Below are positions 16,794 to 26,539 of a DNA stretch of 64,000 bases, piece after piece. The stretch comes from Prolixibacteraceae bacterium (GTDB lineage: Bacteria; Bacteroidota; Bacteroidia; Bacteroidales; Prolixibacteraceae): positions 62,001 to 126,000 of the forward strand of contig JAFLKN010000041.1 in assembly GCA_019163175.1 (NCBI GenBank), given 5' to 3'. The notes under the pieces were generated by a model, which did no database searches, was not told the DNA's origin, and saw only the letters and a program-made list of their open reading frames with translations. The position numbers were made by a program, and so were the translations under genes. Numbering within the stretch: the stretch's first letter is position 1; every line of letters starts with the position of its first letter.

Positions 16794-18775
16794 AAATTAA
16801 TGTTAATTGTTGTTGATTTAACCGATTGATATTGAATGAATAAAACTGTTTTATCCTGATCCATGCCATCAATATTTCCAATTTTAAAATCCACATGCTT
16901 GCCATTTATTTTCAATTTCGGATTAGATAAACTCCAGTTTTCGATGACAATGGACAGATTCTGAACCGGTGAATTTTCGGATCCCTCAATCCTGAAAGAA
17001 AGTTGTTTTGAATTCGGATTTGTAGCTTTAATCAGGTAAGCGCGTTGGTATTTGTCGTAACCTTTACTGATGAATTCAGGTGAATTTAAAACTAAAGCTG
17101 CCGGATAATTCCACGATTTGGCCAATGGTAATAAGGATTCGATCGGTTTGGTAGTCATCCCAATTAGCGAAGAAGCCTGATAACTGTTATTTGGGCCTTT
17201 TTCAACAATCTGAATTGATCCGTTGGATTCGGTTAGGGAGGAATGGCTGGGTTTATCTGATACTACCACATTCCGCCCGTCACTGGGAGTTTGTTGAACA
17301 GGCCAGTGGTTCCAACATGGAAAGGTTGAATAATCGGGCATGAAACCAAACCAGAATGGGCGAGTGATTCGCTTCGGGTCGTAAATCGAAAATGGTTTGT
17401 ATTGCGATTTGAAATTTACCAATTGAATAGGCTGATATTCGGGTTGATCGAATTTTTTTGGAATTCCTTTCTCCCAGGAATAGCTTGCTTTATGGCCTTC
17501 CAAGTCGCAAAAAATTATTGCTTCAAGATTGACATTATCCTGAGGCCTGGTTCCGGGTTGATTGAAGAAAATGGTTTCCTGAAACTGGTAGGTTCCAAAA
17601 TCCCTGCTGTAGTTTTTCGACCATAAAACCTGCTTCCGAACGGCAACGCCATCCGGGTAAATGGTCCAGTACTCATCGCACCAGTCGCCCCAGCCCGATT
17701 CATTTTCATTCAAAATTTCATGTTTAATCGATGCAAGCGCATATCGCCAGTGAATCACACAGCGTGCCGGAGTGTTTTCAATAATCCGCACGTGCGAATA
17801 GTGCGCTTGTTTGTCACCCATCGCTTCGAAGCATTCACCAGGTCCCCAGCTTTCCAAACTTTGATCGGTCATCCAGATTCCGTTTTCTGAAACCACCGCC
17901 GGAATATAACCAGTTCCCCGCCAAAAAACGTAGCGTACCGGACTGTCTGGAAAACGCACCACGATATCAGGATAATCACTGCCTTCCCAGAGTTTGTCCC
18001 AGCCGGGTGCATATTTTAACTTGCAGTAGTAAGCTCCAAATGTTCCTGTTTTTCCATCTCCGGAAGGCATTTTGCGATAAGTGAGCGGCTGCTGATCTTT
18101 AATTTTAACCGATTCAAATTTTGAACGTATCGTGTTTTCTTCCAAAACTCCGTTGTATATGTATAGTTCGTCGATGAGGCCGTCAAAGCGATTTTGGACC
18201 TGAATCGCCTGACTGGTCTTTCGTTCAGTGTTAATGGCTTGTTGTTTGGTTTGTGTCTTCCCGATGCTTATTTTACAATCCGGACATAAATTTAGGTTTC
18301 CATTGAAGGTGATTTCGCCAACTTTTATTCCATTCAAAAACAATTGAATACCTTTTTCAGGAGCAATAATCATAACTGTATGAGACCATTTCAGTAAGTC
18401 TACTGCAATTGTGGATATACATCTTTTCCATTCTCCATTCACTGAAACTGCTCCAACCAAGTGGCCGAAATTGTCGATTCCAAAAAAATATCCTGAAGAA
18501 AAATCTTTCTCACGATCGACAATCGCTGCGGTATTCAGTGCAAATTCCTGAGGAGCAATCCAAGCCTCAACAGTAAATCCTTGTTCTGATTCGTGAAAGA
18601 GATTGGAAGTCAGCTCGTTTTCAGTGAAATATCCGTCGAATACTTTTGCCTTACCGATTACTCCTGAAATGGTATCATTATCAAAAGATTCGTGAAAAAG
18701 GACTTTTTGAGCAGAAAGTCTCAAGCATATGCTAAGCGAGATCAGAAAGAATAGAGAGAAGACATTTCTTTTCAT
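16790..18775 (-). CDS. Secreted LamG-domain protein with unrecognised C-terminal half
   Basis: 661 residues. A signal peptide (MKRNVFSLFFLISLSICLRLSAQ) is followed by a concanavalin A-like/LamG jelly roll at about 30-220 (FTVEAWIAPQEFAL, GYFFGIDNFGHLVGA, LIDELYIYNG). Residues 225-661 are one large domain rich in Trp and Tyr (VFWRGTGYIPAVVSENGIWM, GWGDWCDEYWTIYPDGVAVRK, PFWFGFMPDYSTFPCWNHWP) that I cannot name. It resembles a carbohydrate-active beta-fold more than a TIM barrel. It leads an operon with HAD and GH-A-like genes, behind its own -7 box. Probably a glycan-binding or glycan-cleaving exported protein; the function is open. Confidence 0.7.
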   Translation of the reverse strand: MKRNVFSLFFLISLSICLRLSAQKVLFHESFDNDTISGVIGKAKVFDGYFTENELTSNLFHESEQGFTVEAWIAPQEFALNTAAIVDREKDFSSGYFFGIDNFGHLVGAVSVNGEWKRCISTIAVDLLKWSHTVMIIAPEKGIQLFLNGIKVGEITFNGNLNLCPDCKISIGKTQTKQQAINTERKTSQAIQVQNRFDGLIDELYIYNGVLEENTIRSKFESVKIKDQQPLTYRKMPSGDGKTGTFGAYYCKLKYAPGWDKLWEGSDYPDIVVRFPDSPVRYVFWRGTGYIPAVVSENGIWMTDQSLESWGPGECFEAMGDKQAHYSHVRIIENTPARCVIHWRYALASIKHEILNENESGWGDWCDEYWTIYPDGVAVRKQVLWSKNYSRDFGTYQFQETIFFNQPGTRPQDNVNLEAIIFCDLEGHKASYSWEKGIPKKFDQPEYQPIQLVNFKSQYKPFSIYDPKRITRPFWFGFMPDYSTFPCWNHWPVQQTPSDGRNVVVSDKPSHSSLTESNGSIQIVEKGPNNSYQASSLIGMTTKPIESLLPLAKSWNYPAALVLNSPEFISKGYDKYQRAYLIKATNPNSKQLSFRIEGSENSPVQNLSIVIENWSLSNPKLKINGKHVDFKIGNIDGMDQDKTVLFIQYQSVKSTTININL

Positions 18776-18829
18776 GAATTTAGGTTTTTCAGTCTAGTAA
18801 TTTGAGATTTAGGTAGGTTTTTCAAAAAC

Positions 18830-18837
18830 CAAATATA
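18830..18837 (-). promoter_or_regulatory. Candidate -7 element for the LamG-HAD-glycosidase operon
   Basis: The minus strand reads TATATTTG (TAnnTTTG exact), 55 bp upstream of the LamG gene start. A TTG on the minus strand at 18851-18853 is closer than the usual -33 spacing (13 bp). Confidence 0.5.
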
Positions 18838-18902
18838 GTGATTTTCATACCAACGGGAACAGATTCCCACGATATCACATAGCAGGTTGCTGTTTCACGA
18901 AA

Positions 18903-18948
18903 CAAAAAAAAGAGGATATTACCGCAGCGAACCGGGCAATATCCTCTT
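18903..18948 (-). terminator. Rho-independent terminator after the GH94 gene
   Basis: A perfect 11-bp stem AAGAGGATATT / AATATCCTCTT (18910-18920 with 18938-18948) closes a 17-nt loop. On the minus strand it is followed by a run of T (complement of 18903-18910). It lies 17 bp past the GH94 stop codon. Confidence 0.9.
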
Positions 18949-18964
18949 CCGAAATTCTATTAAT

Positions 18965-21403
18965 TTATCCCAATTCTACAACAATAATGTGTTTAGATCC
19001 GTCGGCGAAGATTGGTAATACATTCGACTGCTGCTGTATTCCATCAACAGTTACCAAATTAACACCTTTGCTGACATGGTTCGGATTAATCACCTTGATT
19101 TGATAAGTTGCCCCCCTGAATTTGCGGGTAATTTCAAACCCATCCCATTTGGCCGGAATACACGGATCAACTTTCAGCCCATCGTAGTCAGGTTGAATAC
19201 CCAGGATGTACTGGCTGATAGCATAAAAATTCCAGGAAGCGGTACCGGTTAACCATGAATTTTTGGCCTCACCCGGCTTATATGAATCTTTCCCGGCTAC
19301 CATCTGAGCATAAACGTAAGGTTCAGTTTTGTGTAATTCACTAATGTTCTCCAAGTAAGAAGGGCAAATCTTCCGGTAATATTCCCAGGCCTGATCGCCA
19401 CGACCAAGAACAGTTTCCCCAATCATGATCCACGGATTGTTGTGGCAGAAGATACCCGCATTTTCTTTATATCCAGCCGGGTAGCTCGATATTTCGCCGT
19501 ACTCGATGTAATATTTGGTAAAAGCAGGATTATTTAAAACAATTCCGAATTCAGTGTCCATGCGTTCTTTCACCGAATCAAGCGCTTTCTCGCACAAACC
19601 TTCTTCGATTCCGATTCCGGCCATGGTGCACCATCCGTTCGATTCAATAAATATTTTGCCTTCCTCACATTCGTTGCTCCCTATTTTACGTCCGTAGTAA
19701 TCGTATGCACGCAGAAACCAATCGCCATCCCAACCGTGTTGTTTGATTGCCTCAATCATTTGGTCAACATCTTTTTGAGCGCGGGCAGCTTCTCCTGTTT
19801 TTTTCAACTTGTTACAAAGTTCAACATAGTCGCGTCCGTAAACAACAAACAAACCGGCAATCATCAGTGATTCAGCTTTTGATCCTTCGGTTTTATTTTC
19901 AGTTGTTTGGAAGGACTCGTTTGGATCGTTCGAGAAGCAATTCAGATTCAGACAATCGTTCCAATCTGCGCGGCCAATCAAAGGCAGACCGTGAGGACCA
20001 AGATTGTTTACCACATGATCGAACGAAACGGTGAGATGATCAAACAACGTTCGGGCCACGCTCATGTCGTTGTCGAATGGAACCATTTCATCCAGGATTG
20101 AGAAATCGCCTGATTCTTTGATGTAGCTTATTGTTCCGAGAATCAGCCACATTGGATCGTCGTTAAATCCGCCGCCAATATCGTTATTCCCGCGCTTTGT
20201 AAGTGGTTGGTATTGGTGGTAGCAGCCCCCATCCTGAAATTGGGTAGATGCAATATCGATAATTCGTTCGCGGGCACGCTCCGGAATTTGATGAACAAAG
20301 CCAATCAAATCCTGGTTCGAATCGCGGAAACCCATTCCACGGCCAATGCCGCTTTCGAAAAACGAAGCCGAACGCGAGAAGCAGAAGGTAATCATGCACT
20401 GGTATTGGTTCCAGATGTTGACCATTCGGTCGAGCTTTTCTTCACCCGATTTTAGCTGATAAACGCTTAGTAAATTGTCCCAATATTTCCGCAAATCAGC
20501 AAATGCAGCATCCACCTTTTCTGCCGTATCAAATTTTTCAATGGTAGCTTTAGCTTTGGTTTTGTTGATTACCCCTTTTGATTCCCATTTTTCATCTTCT
20601 GCATTTTCAACATAGCCCAGAACGAAAACAAAATCTTTCGATTCGCCGGGCTGAAGTTCAACCTCAATGCAATGCGATGCAATAGGAGACCAACCATGAG
20701 CAACGGTATTTGTTGGATTTCCGTCAGCAACAACCTGCGGTTCCTCAAATCCGTTGTAAAGTCCGAAGAACGTTTCGCGGTCTGTGTCGAATCCTTTTAT
20801 TGGAGCGTTTACTGAATAAAAAGCGTAATGGTCGCGGCGTTCCTTGTATTCTGTTTTGTGGTAAAGAACCGACCCTTCAACTTCCACTTCACCGGTCGAA
20901 AAGTTTCGCTGGAAATTTTCCATATCGGCAGCAGCATTCCACAAACACCATTCAGTAAACGAGAAAAGTTTAAGCTTCTTTACTACTTCAGAATTGTTGG
21001 TTAGCGTAAGTTTTTGCACTTCTGCCCACGTTTTCAGCGGAACAAAGAACAAAACTTTTGCACTTACTCCATTTTTCACACCTTCAATCGAAGTGTAATT
21101 CATTCCATGCCGACATTCGTATTTATCGAGCGGCGTTTTGCATGGTTTCCATCCCGGCGACCATACCGTTTCTTCATCTTTGATATAAAAATAGCGGCCA
21201 CCACTGTCCATAGGCACGTTGTTGTAACGGTAGCGGGTAAGTCGGCGGAATTTGGCATCTTTATAAAATGTGTAACCACCAGCAGTATTCGAAATAAGGG
21301 AGAAAAAATCCTCGTTTCCCAAATAGTTAATCCAGGGCCATGGGGTCTGAGGATTTGTAATCACATACTCTCTTTGTGAATCGTCAAAAAAACCGAATTT
21401 CAT
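18965..21403 (-). CDS. GH94 phosphorylase, cellobiose phosphorylase-like
   Basis: 812 residues from the ATG at 21403 ([15 protein letters not shown]); an in-frame ATG 14 codons upstream only adds a non-homologous lead. No signal peptide, so cytoplasmic. The N-terminus through [16 protein letters not shown] and [11 protein letters not shown] is typical of cellobiose phosphorylases. [11 protein letters not shown] near residue 478 holds the general-acid Asp. A GH94 enzyme splits a beta-linked disaccharide with phosphate, giving glucose 1-phosphate plus glucose for cellobiose. Length matches the family (about 810-825). Specificity for cellobiose rather than laminaribiose or chitobiose rests on resemblance only. 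It needs a disaccharide importer, for which the MFS gene at 24383 is one candidate. Confidence 0.9.
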   Translation of the reverse strand: MKFGFFDDSQREYVITNPQTPWPWINYLGNEDFFSLISNTAGGYTFYKDAKFRRLTRYRYNNVPMDSGGRYFYIKDEETVWSPGWKPCKTPLDKYECRHGMNYTSIEGVKNGVSAKVLFFVPLKTWAEVQKLTLTNNSEVVKKLKLFSFTEWCLWNAAADMENFQRNFSTGEVEVEGSVLYHKTEYKERRDHYAFYSVNAPIKGFDTDRETFFGLYNGFEEPQVVADGNPTNTVAHGWSPIASHCIEVELQPGESKDFVFVLGYVENAEDEKWESKGVINKTKAKATIEKFDTAEKVDAAFADLRKYWDNLLSVYQLKSGEEKLDRMVNIWNQYQCMITFCFSRSASFFESGIGRGMGFRDSNQDLIGFVHQIPERARERIIDIASTQFQDGGCYHQYQPLTKRGNNDIGGGFNDDPMWLILGTISYIKESGDFSILDEMVPFDNDMSVARTLFDHLTVSFDHVVNNLGPHGLPLIGRADWNDCLNLNCFSNDPNESFQTTENKTEGSKAESLMIAGLFVVYGRDYVELCNKLKKTGEAARAQKDVDQMIEAIKQHGWDGDWFLRAYDYYGRKIGSNECEEGKIFIESNGWCTMAGIGIEEGLCEKALDSVKERMDTEFGIVLNNPAFTKYYIEYGEISSYPAGYKENAGIFCHNNPWIMIGETVLGRGDQAWEYYRKICPSYLENISELHKTEPYVYAQMVAGKDSYKPGEAKNSWLTGTASWNFYAISQYILGIQPDYDGLKVDPCIPAKWDGFEITRKFRGATYQIKVINPNHVSKGVNLVTVDGIQQQSNVLPIFADGSKHIIVVELG

Positions 21404-21503
21404 ATTGTAGTTTTTTAAATTTTCTTCTTGTTGTAAAAATAACAAAAAGTAAGCAGTTGAAAAAATAATAACTACTCATTCTCATAAAATAGTGATATAA
21501 AAT

Positions 21504-21535
21504 AAAACGGGGAAATTTTTGAAGTTCCCCCGTTT
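21504..21535 (-). terminator. Terminator after the serine hydrolase gene
   Basis: On the minus strand, arms AAACGGGGGAA and TTCCCCGTTT pair with one bulged G around a 9-11-nt loop, followed by TTTATTTTA. It sits 23 bp downstream of the serine hydrolase stop codon and upstream of the GH94 start. Confidence 0.7.
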
Positions 21536-21557
21536 ATACTTATGCAATCATTAGTTC

Positions 21558-22856
21558 TTAATCGTCAATGGTTTGACCAACCAATTGCCGAAATTTCCAG
21601 CCCGTTTCGTCATTTACAGGTCCTTGTGTTTGTTTCATCAGAATGCCAATCACTTTTTCTTTTGGATCGGCAAAATACTGCGTATTGAAATAGCCACCCC
21701 AATCGAATGTTCCTTCGCTGCTTAAACCGCCTTTTTCTTCTCCTTTACGGGTGAGAACCGAAAATGCCAGCCCATAAACTTTGTCCGGATTTTCGCCCCA
21801 GATGTTGCCAATTTGGTTGCCCATAATCGCTTCAATAGTAGTTCTGCTAAGCAGTCGGATCCCATTCAGTTCGCCTCCATTCAAGTACATTTGGAGGAAG
21901 GTTGCATAATCTTTAGCCGTACTCGAAAGCCCAGCTCCTCCGGCAAAATATGTTTTGGCACCTTTAATCGGGTAATCAGTATCGTAGAAAGTTGTGGGGT
22001 ATTTTTCCCAGTTTCCATTTACTTTTTGCTGCACAGCAACCAGTCGTCCTGCCTTTTCTTCAGGCAAATAAAAACGGGTGTCGTTCATGCCCAGCGGATC
22101 GAAAATATGAGTCTTCAGAAACTGATCGAAAGGCATACCAGAAACAATTTCGATGAAATAGCCCAATACGTCAAGACCTTCACTGTAGGTAAATTTCTCG
22201 CCCGGATTGTGATGTAGTGGCAACTTGGCAAGCTTTTTAATGTTTTCTCCAATCGTAAGGTTTGCTGTGGTAAAAGCATCAGTAATACCAGCTTTGTGAT
22301 AAATCATTTTCATACGTTCGTCGGAATCAATTACACCATAGCCAATGCCTGAAGTGTGTGTGATCAGGTGACGAATAGTAATCTCTGACTTGGCGGGTTC
22401 GGTGGCGTAGGTAGTGTCGCTGTAGGTGAAAGATTTAAGTACTCTGGGATTTTTAAACTCCGGAATGTATTTCGAAATCGGATCGTCAAGCTGAAATTTA
22501 CCTTCTTCCCAAAGCATCATCACAGCAGTTGCAGTAATGGCTTTTGTTTGACTTGCGATGCGGAAAATATCATCGCGTTTTAGTACTCTTCCTTCCTGAT
22601 TGTTTGCCATTCCGTAGGCTTTCCAATGTACGATTTTACCATTCCGGGTAACCAGTGATACAATTCCGGGAAGGTCGCCCTTTTTTACTGCATCGGCGCA
22701 CATTTGGTCGATTCGGGCAATGCGTTCGCTCGAAATCCCAACACTTTCAGGAGCAGCTTCGGCCAATGCCGGCGATTTTCTTATTGATTTTGTTTGGGCT
22801 ATTCCAATACTGAAGCACAAAATGAAAAATACAAAAAGAAGATTAAGCTTTTTCAT
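21558..22856 (-). CDS. Beta-lactamase-fold serine hydrolase (class C/EstB-like, S12)
   Basis: 432 residues with a signal peptide ending near Ala20-Gln21. The catalytic Ser102-x-x-Lys105 lies in FRIASQTKAITATAV; the Tyr motif is FTYSEGLDVLGYFIE; GGYFNTQYFADP near the end aligns with the third box. This family contains esterases, D-aminopeptidases and penicillin-recognising hydrolases. In Bacteroidota glycan clusters, such proteins are often taken to be esterases that remove acyl groups from sugars, but sequence does not prove it. It lies between GH94 and a GH140-like gene on the same strand, 63 bp after the latter, and ends in a terminator. Confidence 0.82.
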   Translation of the reverse strand: MKKLNLLFVFFILCFSIGIAQTKSIRKSPALAEAAPESVGISSERIARIDQMCADAVKKGDLPGIVSLVTRNGKIVHWKAYGMANNQEGRVLKRDDIFRIASQTKAITATAVMMLWEEGKFQLDDPISKYIPEFKNPRVLKSFTYSDTTYATEPAKSEITIRHLITHTSGIGYGVIDSDERMKMIYHKAGITDAFTTANLTIGENIKKLAKLPLHHNPGEKFTYSEGLDVLGYFIEIVSGMPFDQFLKTHIFDPLGMNDTRFYLPEEKAGRLVAVQQKVNGNWEKYPTTFYDTDYPIKGAKTYFAGGAGLSSTAKDYATFLQMYLNGGELNGIRLLSRTTIEAIMGNQIGNIWGENPDKVYGLAFSVLTRKGEEKGGLSSEGTFDWGGYFNTQYFADPKEKVIGILMKQTQGPVNDETGWKFRQLVGQTIDD

Positions 22857-22919
22857 AGTAAGAGGTTTAATGTGTTAATTTTTATAGGATTAAATGTATT
22901 AATTGCTTGCTAAGTCTGA

Positions 22920-24371
22920 TTAATAATCACTTTCAAGCACTAGCACCCAGTCGCAGCCTCTGCCTGATTTTAGCCAGGCCAGTTCTTTGGACATGCCTGG
23001 AACTTCAAAACTTTTTTCTCCCAAATTTTCGAATTCCCCAATAGGAGTTGTTAGCCCGGTGCGTGGATCAAACCATGAAGCTTTTACTTTTCCCCCGGAA
23101 ATGATACCCATTTTTATTGTGATTTTGTTACCAGTCGGAATATAGACAAAAGCATGTGATTTTCCACGGATAGCAATCGAATAGCTTCCACATTCGCCTT
23201 GTCCTGCTGCGATTAGTGACTGATCGGGAACCAAATTTGTCATTGGTTGCGATTCCATCAGCTTTTTCAGAAAACCAACCTGTGAAGCTCCGGGAAGTTC
23301 CATTCCTTCCTGCCAGTTCATAAATGTTTTTGATGAGAGTTTTTTACGTGATTGATCGGTAAATTGCCAGATAGGTTGCGCACCGTATGTAAACCCGGCA
23401 GCGCCTGAAAACACACTCCAGTAGGCAGCCAAACGCACATCGGTTGAAGTGAAAACGCCATTATCGTCTAAAGCATAGTTAATTCCATGTCCTTCATAGC
23501 AAGGTTCAGAATTAAGTGTTGGCTTTGGATTTGGTAAATTCCAGTCGGCAATAGCAGCTTTATACGAGATGGTATTATTTATTTCGGCATGATATGAACC
23601 CCAGGTGTGAAAATCTATCCATGGGTCGGTGTGAAACCAATTTGAAGATGAAAGGAAAGAATGGTGAGTCATTAGAGTTGTTGAGTAATCAGCCTTTCCA
23701 TCCATTTTTCGGTTGTTGTTTGTTCCATCGGCAATTCCTTCGGCCGTGGCCCGCCACAAAGCCAAACCATTTGATTTTTCATCGGGGTGACGATCGCCCC
23801 CTAAAATCCAGATAATATTAGGACTGTATTTATAGCGGTTTCCCAAAAACCAACCATAAGCGTAAGCCTGTTCTTTGGTATTGAAAATTGCTTGGTCGGT
23901 TCGAGGAGTAACCCACTCTCCCCAACTTGGAACCAAAGCAAGATAAAGTCCTTTACTTTCAGCCAGTTTAACAGCAAAGTCAACGTGATCCCAAAAATCA
24001 TACTCTGCGGTGTTTTCAATATTATTTCCGGGAGTAACCAACGGTTTTTCAGGATTGTCCTGGCTAAAAATGCTGTCGCCATAAAAATTGGTGGCTTTAT
24101 CCATGTGGATAAACTCGCTGATAATAACCGTTTGAATCACATTGAAACCTTTGGCCCTGCGATTCTCCAGATAAGTTTCAGTTTCCGCTCGGTTCAGGCG
24201 GTGCAACATTTCCCAGCCTGTATCGGCCAGCCAGAAGAATGGTGCTCCGTCCTCATGGGTTAGGTAGTGAGGGTTTTCTTTTGAAACCTGAATTGGCCCA
24301 GGAGTTTTCCAGGACTGGGCCAGTGAATGAATTGCAAATAAACTTGTTACTATGATTAAAGCGATTTTCAT
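22920..24371 (-). CDS. Secreted GH140-like (DUF4038) glycosidase
   Basis: 483 residues with a signal peptide (MKIALIIVTSLFAIHSLAQS). The DUF4038 barrel is recognised by APFFWLADTGWEMLHRLNR, RRAKGFNVIQTVII and IIWILGGDRHPDE, with Asp193 and Glu289 (TLNSEPCYEGHG) as the likely catalytic pair. A C-terminal beta-domain (about 395-483, WFDPRTGLT) is the putative collagen-binding-like domain that accompanies the family. Characterised GH140 enzymes are apiosidases acting on rhamnogalacturonan II side chains. Apiose as the target here is an extrapolation. It is 11 bp downstream of the MFS gene, the last member of a crcB-led operon. Confidence 0.82.
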   Translation of the reverse strand: MKIALIIVTSLFAIHSLAQSWKTPGPIQVSKENPHYLTHEDGAPFFWLADTGWEMLHRLNRAETETYLENRRAKGFNVIQTVIISEFIHMDKATNFYGDSIFSQDNPEKPLVTPGNNIENTAEYDFWDHVDFAVKLAESKGLYLALVPSWGEWVTPRTDQAIFNTKEQAYAYGWFLGNRYKYSPNIIWILGGDRHPDEKSNGLALWRATAEGIADGTNNNRKMDGKADYSTTLMTHHSFLSSSNWFHTDPWIDFHTWGSYHAEINNTISYKAAIADWNLPNPKPTLNSEPCYEGHGINYALDDNGVFTSTDVRLAAYWSVFSGAAGFTYGAQPIWQFTDQSRKKLSSKTFMNWQEGMELPGASQVGFLKKLMESQPMTNLVPDQSLIAAGQGECGSYSIAIRGKSHAFVYIPTGNKITIKMGIISGGKVKASWFDPRTGLTTPIGEFENLGEKSFEVPGMSKELAWLKSGRGCDWVLVLESDY

Positions 24372-24382
24372 AGGAATACTCG

Positions 24383-25579
24383 TTATTTTAGATTTTGTTT
24401 GACAGACGTTTGTTCAAATTGTCTGAAAGCGATTAGAAAATAGAGTATAACAAAAATAGTGATTATTGAAGTCGAAAAAAAAGCAGCTTCGGCACCAAAT
24501 TTATACCAAATGAGTCCTGCTACTGAACTGGCTACCATTGCTGCCAAACTTTGAAAGCCAGCAAATGATCCGATGGCGGTTGCAGTATCTTTTTTATCGG
24601 TAATGTTGCTGATCCAGGCTTTGGCAATACCTTCAGTGGCAGCGGCGTAAAGTCCGTAAAGGAAGAATAAAATTAAGTACACCTTAAAGTCGGAGGTGAC
24701 AGCCATTCCGAAATAAACAACGGCAAACAAACTTAGCCCAATTGTAAATACGGTTCTTAGACTGAACTTATCGGCAATAATTCCCAAAGGGAATGACGAA
24801 AGTGCATATACAAGGTTGTAAAAAATGTACAGCCCAATCACATTGGTGTCGTTTAATCCCGATTGCTTGACTTTCAGTAAAAGCAACATGTCGGAACTGT
24901 TGAAAAGTGCAAATGCCAACAACCCAACTACCACTTTTCGGTACATGGGCGGACTTACTTTCCAGTATTTCAGGAACGAAAAGAATGGTGTTGATACTTT
25001 TGCAGGTGCTTGATTTCGTTTTTTATCTTTAAGCAAAAAGGTCGTCAAAATAGCCGCCAGTCCGGGTAAAAAGGCAATCAGAAATAAGGTTTTGTAGTCG
25101 TTTGGGCGAAAGTAAAGAAAAACCAGAGCAGCAGCTGGCCCCAAAACTGCACCGAAAGTGTCCATCGATCGGTGGAATCCGAAAACTTTTCCTTTGGTTT
25201 GTGGCGTAGCTTCGTCTGATAGCATGGCATCACGCGCTCCGGTGCGTAATCCTTTCCCAAAACGGTCGACTGTGCGGGCAAAGAAAATCCAGACTGGCCA
25301 AACGAAAAAGGTCATCATGGGTTTTGAAATGGCGCTCAGCGAATAACCCAACTGAATAAATGGTGCACGTTTACCCGAATTGTCCGAAAGTTTTCCGAAG
25401 TAGCCTTTGCATAGTCCTGCAGTTGCCTCGGCAATTCCTTCAAGTATGCCTATTAGAACAACAGAAAATCCGATACTTTGCAGAAAAACGGGCATAACCG
25501 GGTAGAGCATTTCACTGGCCGTATCAGTAAATAAACTAATCAGCGATAAAATCCAGACCGTTCGGGTTATGGTTTTCAA
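24383..25579 (-). CDS. MFS transporter
   Basis: 398 residues, 12 predicted helices. The N-terminal half has DTASEMLYPVMPVF and the inter-helix motif GKLSDNSGKRAPF after helix 2, then DRFGKGLRTGARDAML, typical of major facilitator permeases. The start is TTG (25577-25579, minus strand): a TGA lies two codons upstream and the next Met (residue 24) is inside helix 1. It is 10 bp after DUF190 and 11 bp before the GH140-like gene. The substrate is unknown; the glycosidase next door suggests a sugar or sugar derivative, whereas the crcB-DUF190 side suggests ion or drug tolerance. Confidence 0.85.
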   Translation of the reverse strand: MKTITRTVWILSLISLFTDTASEMLYPVMPVFLQSIGFSVVLIGILEGIAEATAGLCKGYFGKLSDNSGKRAPFIQLGYSLSAISKPMMTFFVWPVWIFFARTVDRFGKGLRTGARDAMLSDEATPQTKGKVFGFHRSMDTFGAVLGPAAALVFLYFRPNDYKTLFLIAFLPGLAAILTTFLLKDKKRNQAPAKVSTPFFSFLKYWKVSPPMYRKVVVGLLAFALFNSSDMLLLLKVKQSGLNDTNVIGLYIFYNLVYALSSFPLGIIADKFSLRTVFTIGLSLFAVVYFGMAVTSDFKVYLILFFLYGLYAAATEGIAKAWISNITDKKDTATAIGSFAGFQSLAAMVASSVAGLIWYKFGAEAAFFSTSIITIFVILYFLIAFRQFEQTSVKQNLK

Positions 25580-25589
25580 TTTTCAGGAA

Positions 25590-25955
25590 TTAGAGATCAG
25601 ATATCCTATGGGTTCCCGACCGGTAAAGCAAAATGTCGGCCTTGGCAAGTGTTACAAGGCTACCGTATTTAATTGCTTCAAGTTGTGGACGGATACCTTC
25701 ATAAAACTCCCGGATTTTGCTTTCTTCGTCAATCATCTCGACTACTAGCGGAACTTTTTCGCTTACCTCCCAAAATTTATAGGAATGAATTACCGAACTG
25801 GCTCCAAATCCCATGATTCCTTTGGTTACAGTTGCACCTGCAATCCCTTTCTTTTTGGCCTGAAGAACCAGGTATTCATACAGCGGTTGCTGGTTGAACT
25901 GATCGGTTGATCCAATGTAAATCCGCAAAATACAAGCTTCTGAGTTGTTTTCCAT
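25590..25955 (-). CDS. DUF190 (COG1993) protein, PII-like
   Basis: 121 residues from the ATG at 25955, one base after the crcB stop; a longer start at 25988 would overlap crcB. The pattern RIYIGSTDQFNQQPLYEYLV, KKKGIAGATVTKGIMGFG and VPLVVEMIDEESKIREF is the DUF190 ferredoxin-like fold, related to PII signalling proteins. DUF190 genes sit next to crcB in many bacteria and are presumed to bind or tune the channel; the mechanism is not established. Cytoplasmic, no signal peptide. Confidence 0.85.
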   Translation of the reverse strand: MENNSEACILRIYIGSTDQFNQQPLYEYLVLQAKKKGIAGATVTKGIMGFGASSVIHSYKFWEVSEKVPLVVEMIDEESKIREFYEGIRPQLEAIKYGSLVTLAKADILLYRSGTHRISDL

Positions 25956-25956
25956 C

Positions 25957-26334
25957 TTAGAAAAGTTTAGTGATGAAACGTCCGGCATAAACTGCCATTA
26001 ATCCCAGAAAAAAACTGAGCGAAGTGTAGAGGGCAAAACGAAACCATTCCTGCTGACGAAATAGCAAAAAAGCATCGTTTGAAAAGGTCGAGAAAGTGGT
26101 AAATCCACCGCAAATGCCTACTGCCAAAAAAAGTCGTACTTCAGGACTAAGAAAATTGCCTTTTTCTGAGAGTCCGAAAATAATTCCGATCAGCAGACTT
26201 CCGATAATATTTACAGTAAACGTACTCCATGGAAAAACGGTTGCATAATTTAACTGAAAATATCTCGAGACCAGGAAGCGCGCCACCGAGCCAATAAATC
26301 CGCCTGTTCCGACTAAGAGAATTGATTTTAGCAT
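25957..26334 (-). CDS. crcB: Fluoride-specific ion channel CrcB/Fluc
   Basis: 125 residues from the ATG at 26334 (MLKSILLVGTGGFIGSVARF); upstream codons add only a non-conserved lead. Four helices, with NYATVFPWSTFTVNIIGSLLIG in the second block and the signature GGFTTFSTFSNDAF in the third. This is a normal-length single-domain Fluc subunit that would dimerise in the inner membrane and let fluoride leave the cell. First gene of a tight four-gene run (crcB, DUF190, MFS, GH140-like). A -7 box lies 37 bp upstream and leaves no room for a fluoride riboswitch in the leader. Confidence 0.93.
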   Translation of the reverse strand: MLKSILLVGTGGFIGSVARFLVSRYFQLNYATVFPWSTFTVNIIGSLLIGIIFGLSEKGNFLSPEVRLFLAVGICGGFTTFSTFSNDAFLLFRQQEWFRFALYTSLSFFLGLMAVYAGRFITKLF

Positions 26335-26370
26335 TAGAATTTGAATTATAGAGTGTGAAATTGCTATACA

Positions 26371-26378
26371 CAAATATA
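26371..26378 (-). promoter_or_regulatory. Candidate -7 element for the crcB operon
   Basis: The minus strand reads TATATTTG, exact TAnnTTTG, 37 bp upstream of the crcB ATG. This implies a leader of about 30 nt. Confidence 0.5.
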
Positions 26379-26539
26379 GGAATATGCAGAACGACTTATC
26401 CTGAAATACTATTAATTTATGGAAGTAATTAAGAATGAGTCCAAATTAGTTGCACCGAAGGGGCAACAGGTTAAATTGTATATTTTTACATTGAATCGTT
26501 GAAAACCTGAACCTTTACCAAATCTGAAATTATCTGCTT

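Noticed and set aside
21813-22217. Open frames of 100-150 codons antisense to real genes (also e.g. 1996-2376, 3807-4121, 51442-51912)
   Set aside because: They lie wholly inside well-supported genes, have odd composition and no recognisable domain; treated as shadow frames.
26335-26500. Fluoride riboswitch ahead of crcB
   Set aside because: No crcB-motif GGcGATGG-like core on the minus strand, and the likely start site leaves only about 30 nt of leader.
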